A DNA stretch of 8,800 bases, taken from positions 1 through 8,800 of the forward strand of contig JAFRZQ010000123.1 of NCBI GenBank assembly GCA_017442465.1. Reading direction: 5' to 3'. A model generated the notes under the pieces. The model made no database searches, was not told where the DNA came from, and was given only the letters and a program-made list of their open reading frames with translations. The position numbers and the translations under genes were made by a program. Shown piece after piece: positions 6,701 to 8,800 of this stretch (its first letter is position 1; each line of letters opens with the position of its first letter). Origin of the DNA: Anaerotignum sp. (lineage in GTDB: Bacteria > Bacillota > Clostridia > Lachnospirales > Anaerotignaceae).

Positions 6701-6709
6701 ATTGTATCA
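6701..6709 (-). promoter_or_regulatory. Candidate extended -10 promoter of the SLH protein gene
   Basis: On the minus strand TGATACAAT (6709-6701) gives a TACAAT -10 box with an extended TGn element, about 60 bases upstream of the start codon. No good -35 hexamer is seen 17 bases upstream. The surrounding 143-base gap between this gene and the upstream amidohydrolase gene is AT-rich and holds no clear terminator for the latter, so some read-through from upstream is possible. Confidence 0.4.
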
Positions 6710-6789
6710 TAATAATCACAGAAAATTTCTTTCAGTTTCCTTAATATTTCTATATATTCCTATCAAAATCCTCTTTTTTTACAAAATAT

Positions 6790-8046
6790 TCACTGATTTT
6801 GACGCAAATGGGCCAGATATTGTTCCTTCTTCCCTGAAAATCCTTCCCATCGCACCTGTTTCTCCGGCTGTGTCAGCAGGTCAAATATCGTTCCGACCAT
6901 AACTTTTGCCGCATCGATATAACAGTTTTCCTCATCTTTAATGATAAATTCATCACTATGGAATCTGCCTTCGATACCGGAGAATCCAAACTGCACTGTG
7001 GGCAGCAGCGTCCCCAGATCGCCCACATCGCCGGATGCACCGGAAACAGGATCCTTCACAATATCCTTCTCCCCACAGAAAGCCAGCATATTTTCTTTTA
7101 CAACTGCATTCAGCCCGTCACTCTGTCTCAAAGGCAGATATCCTGCTGTGGTTTTGATCTCATGATCCAGTTCCAGCATCCGGGCACTGTGTTCCACACA
7201 GGCATCGAATCTTCTGCAGGCTTCAAACAGCGTTTCATTGTCATTGGCACGAATATAGGTCTCCACAATGGTTTCCGCAGGGATCATATTCACATCGCCG
7301 CCGGGCTTTGTGATAACAGGGTTCAGTTTCAGCCCCGCCTCAGGGGCAAACTGATCTTTCAGGAAGGATACCGCCTGCAGACAGAGCATGGCACCGTGAA
7401 GGGTATTTTTCCCCAGGTGGGGTGCTGCCCCGGAATGGGAGGATTTTCCCATGAAAACAGTCTTCTTTGCCATAAAACCTGCCAAAGTGGAACCGATGTC
7501 GAATTTTGTTTCCGTATCTCCATTGGCATGGGCAGAAAGGATGCAGTCCACATCATCAAAGCAACCCAGAGCGATCATATTCTGTTTACCGGAGCGGAAT
7601 TCCAGTTTTCCTTCTCTGATCTTTTCATCCCTGTAAGCAAAATCGATAAACTCTTCCGCAGGGGTAAAGAAAACAGTCACCTTCCCATTCGCTTCCTCTA
7701 TAAATCCCGTTTTTACCAATGTTTCCAGCAAGGTCAGCCCCATGGCTGTCTGGATGCTGTGTCCGCAGGAATGGATGCAGCCCGCCCCATCCTTTCTGGG
7801 CAGTGCATCAATATCCGCTGCAAAGCCGATATGATACCCATTCCCTTTACCGATGGTAGCTTTTACACCGGTCATGGCGATCCCCTTTTCATAGGGCACC
7901 CCCATTTTATCCAGCTCGGTGCAGATCATATCCATCGTCTTTTCTTCTTTGAAACCCAGTTCTGCACAGTCAAAAAAAATGCGGCCTCTTTCTATGATTT
8001 CGCCTTTCCGGCTGTCTATATATTCATAAAGTCTGCTTTTTTCCAT
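6790..8046 (-). CDS. M20 family amidohydrolase/peptidase (M20D-like, AbgB/HipO/IAA-amino acid hydrolase group)
   Basis: Predicted cytoplasmic two-metal hydrolase of 418 residues that would cleave an amide bond in an N-acyl amino acid, aminobenzoyl-glutamate-like or dipeptide substrate. Expected metal ligands and catalytic residues are visible: IHSCGH at 91-96 (Cys94, His96), FTPAEE at 127-132 (catalytic Glu131 and ligand Glu132), LSAHANGD at 170-177 (His173), and GRFHSDEF at 360-367 (His363). The dimerisation domain lies at about 188-300, with GKSSHSGAAPHLGKN its typical opening. Unusually, CGH is followed by SIQ where many M20D enzymes have DxH. The start at 8046 is chosen because GAGGG lies seven bases upstream; an in-frame ATG at 8082 would lack this and overlap the upstream gene by 26 bases. 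The gap to the upstream gene's stop is 10 bases. The exact substrate is unknown. Confidence 0.87.
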   Translation of the reverse strand: MEKSRLYEYIDSRKGEIIERGRIFFDCAELGFKEEKTMDMICTELDKMGVPYEKGIAMTGVKATIGKGNGYHIGFAADIDALPRKDGAGCIHSCGHSIQTAMGLTLLETLVKTGFIEEANGKVTVFFTPAEEFIDFAYRDEKIREGKLEFRSGKQNMIALGCFDDVDCILSAHANGDTETKFDIGSTLAGFMAKKTVFMGKSSHSGAAPHLGKNTLHGAMLCLQAVSFLKDQFAPEAGLKLNPVITKPGGDVNMIPAETIVETYIRANDNETLFEACRRFDACVEHSARMLELDHEIKTTAGYLPLRQSDGLNAVVKENMLAFCGEKDIVKDPVSGASGDVGDLGTLLPTVQFGFSGIEGRFHSDEFIIKDEENCYIDAAKVMVGTIFDLLTQPEKQVRWEGFSGKKEQYLAHLRQNQ

Positions 8047-8053
8047 GCATCTT

Positions 8054-8058
8054 CCCTC
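8054..8058 (-). promoter_or_regulatory. Ribosome binding site of the M20 gene overlapping the upstream stop codon
   Basis: On the minus strand GAGGG (8058-8054) shares bases with the TGA stop of the MBL-fold gene (8059-8057) and lies seven bases before the ATG at 8046. This decides the M20 start and suggests translational coupling: ribosomes ending on the first gene would restart at once on the second. Confidence 0.75.
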
Positions 8059-8800
8059 ATTTCCATTCCAATTCCGTGCCAACCGCCACTTCCTTCACCG
8101 GGCATTCCTGATGCAGCGCCGCCCTTACTGCAAAGGACGTGCAATGGCAGGGGTACAATTCCGGGATCTGTTCCCTCTTCAAATAGGCAATGGTTTCCTT
8201 TGCCCTCTCATCCACATCAAACAGATGGAATCCGCCCAGCACACTCTGCACCTGTTCCACGCCCGTCAGCTGTTTTGCATAGGCAATGATATTGCAGATG
8301 CCTGCGTGGGAACAGCCGGTGATGATGGAAAGGCCTTTTTCGCCCACATAAGCCAGAGCCGTGTCATCCACGATATAGTCATCCTCTTTTTTGCCGTTTT
8401 TTTCTACCGTACCAATGGCATAGGCAGGCTCAAAAGACTGGACGCGGGGGATCTCTCCCAGCCATACCAGTTTTTCTGTCAGCCATACGGGTTCTTTCGT
8501 CAGATGCAGTTCAAAATGCTCCGCCAGTGCTTCTTCTGCAACAGGGCTGCCAATGTCCATGCCATTCCAGTCATGGGGCAAAAGGGCATCAGGATGGGCA
8601 ATGAACCGGGGCTTTTTCTCAAAATCCAGTTCCAGCAAAGGCTTCAACCCGCCCGTATGGTCATTATGGGAATGAGATAACAAAACGGCCTCCGCTTTTG
8701 TCACATCAATACCCATATCCTTTGCATTTTTCAAAAAGGCATCAGAATATGCCGCATCAAAAAGGAAATGCTTCCCTTCTGTTTCGATCCAGTAGGAAAC
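8057..8800 (-). CDS. MBL-fold metallohydrolase, DHPS-like subfamily (5' end beyond window)
   Basis: Metallo-beta-lactamase-fold hydrolase. The reading frame is open to the window edge at 8800, giving 247 visible residues, so the N-terminus is missing. A TTG at 8734 is an internal leucine and not a start, because the codons before it read YWIETEGKHFLFDAAYSDAF, the usual strand just ahead of the metal site. Visible motifs, counted from the edge: HSHNDH at 43-48 (the HxHxDH zinc or iron site) followed by TGGL; DDTALAYVGEKGLSIITGCSHAG ending near 166 (His165); GGFHLFD (His192); and PCHCTS near 217-222 (His219). The GCSHAGI, GGFHL and HCT trio marks the subfamily often annotated as 7,8-dihydropterin-6-methyl phosphate synthase-like. 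That name is inherited from archaeal relatives and is not evidence of the reaction here. The M20 gene follows after 10 bases, so the two are probably co-expressed. Confidence 0.88.
   Translation of the reverse strand, partial: VSYWIETEGKHFLFDAAYSDAFLKNAKDMGIDVTKAEAVLLSHSHNDHTGGLKPLLELDFEKKPRFIAHPDALLPHDWNGMDIGSPVAEEALAEHFELHLTKEPVWLTEKLVWLGEIPRVQSFEPAYAIGTVEKNGKKEDDYIVDDTALAYVGEKGLSIITGCSHAGICNIIAYAKQLTGVEQVQSVLGGFHLFDVDERAKETIAYLKREQIPELYPCHCTSFAVRAALHQECPVKEVAVGTELEWK

Noticed and set aside
6047..8082. ATG at 8082 as the start of the M20 gene
   Set aside because: It would overlap the upstream gene and has no ribosome binding site, whereas the ATG at 8046 has GAGGG at seven bases.
6958..8289. 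Long plus-strand open frame of 443 codons opposite the M20 and MBL-fold genes
   Set aside because: It crosses two well supported minus-strand genes, has no domain or ribosome binding site, and shows biased composition typical of a shadow frame.
8057..8734. TTG at 8734 as the start of the MBL-fold gene
   Set aside because: The frame stays open to the window edge and the upstream codons encode the conserved strand preceding the metal site, so the gene is longer.

Overview
The window looks like chromosomal DNA of a Gram-positive anaerobe of the Clostridia (Bacillota). This rests on an SLH-domain surface protein, a bacterial collagen-like Gly-X-Thr protein with a BclA-like C-terminal domain, a lipoprotein-type ABC binding protein, and strong AGGAGG-type ribosome binding sites. 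The genus cannot be fixed from this sequence. No RNA gene, insertion sequence, CRISPR array or phage gene was seen. The window is densely packed, and almost everything except the first gene lies on the minus strand.

Layout from left to right. (1) A plus-strand collagen-like gene, probably cut at its 5' end by the window edge, ends at 813. (2) A compact hairpin at 821-852 serves as a terminator for this gene and for the convergent operon. (3) A four-gene minus-strand operon runs from 4052 down to 853. In transcription order it encodes a binding lipoprotein, a permease, an ATPase and a DapF/CntK-type cofactor-independent racemase. It has a recognisable promoter near 4114-4145, a small 5'-leader hairpin, and an intercistronic hairpin after the binding-protein gene. 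(4) A large SLH-anchored wall protein with about six tandem beta-rich repeats lies at 6640-4235, with its own candidate promoter and a strong terminator. (5) An M20 family amidohydrolase (8046-6790) sits directly behind a metallo-beta-lactamase-fold hydrolase that runs off the right edge. The two are spaced for translational coupling.

How the genes work together. The three ABC genes form a complete polar amino acid importer. The racemase at the end of the same operon suggests that the imported amino acid, or its mirror image, is interconverted after uptake. Histidine is the leading guess, because the racemase resembles the two-cysteine histidine racemases. The M20 hydrolase and the MBL-fold enzyme form a separate transcription unit, possibly cleaving an N-acyl or peptide-like compound, but neither substrate can be read from the sequence. 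The collagen-like and SLH proteins are independent surface components.

The most interesting points are the importer-racemase operon, the repeat architecture of the SLH protein, the exact 81-bp intragenic duplication in the collagen gene, and the altered CGH motif of the M20 enzyme.
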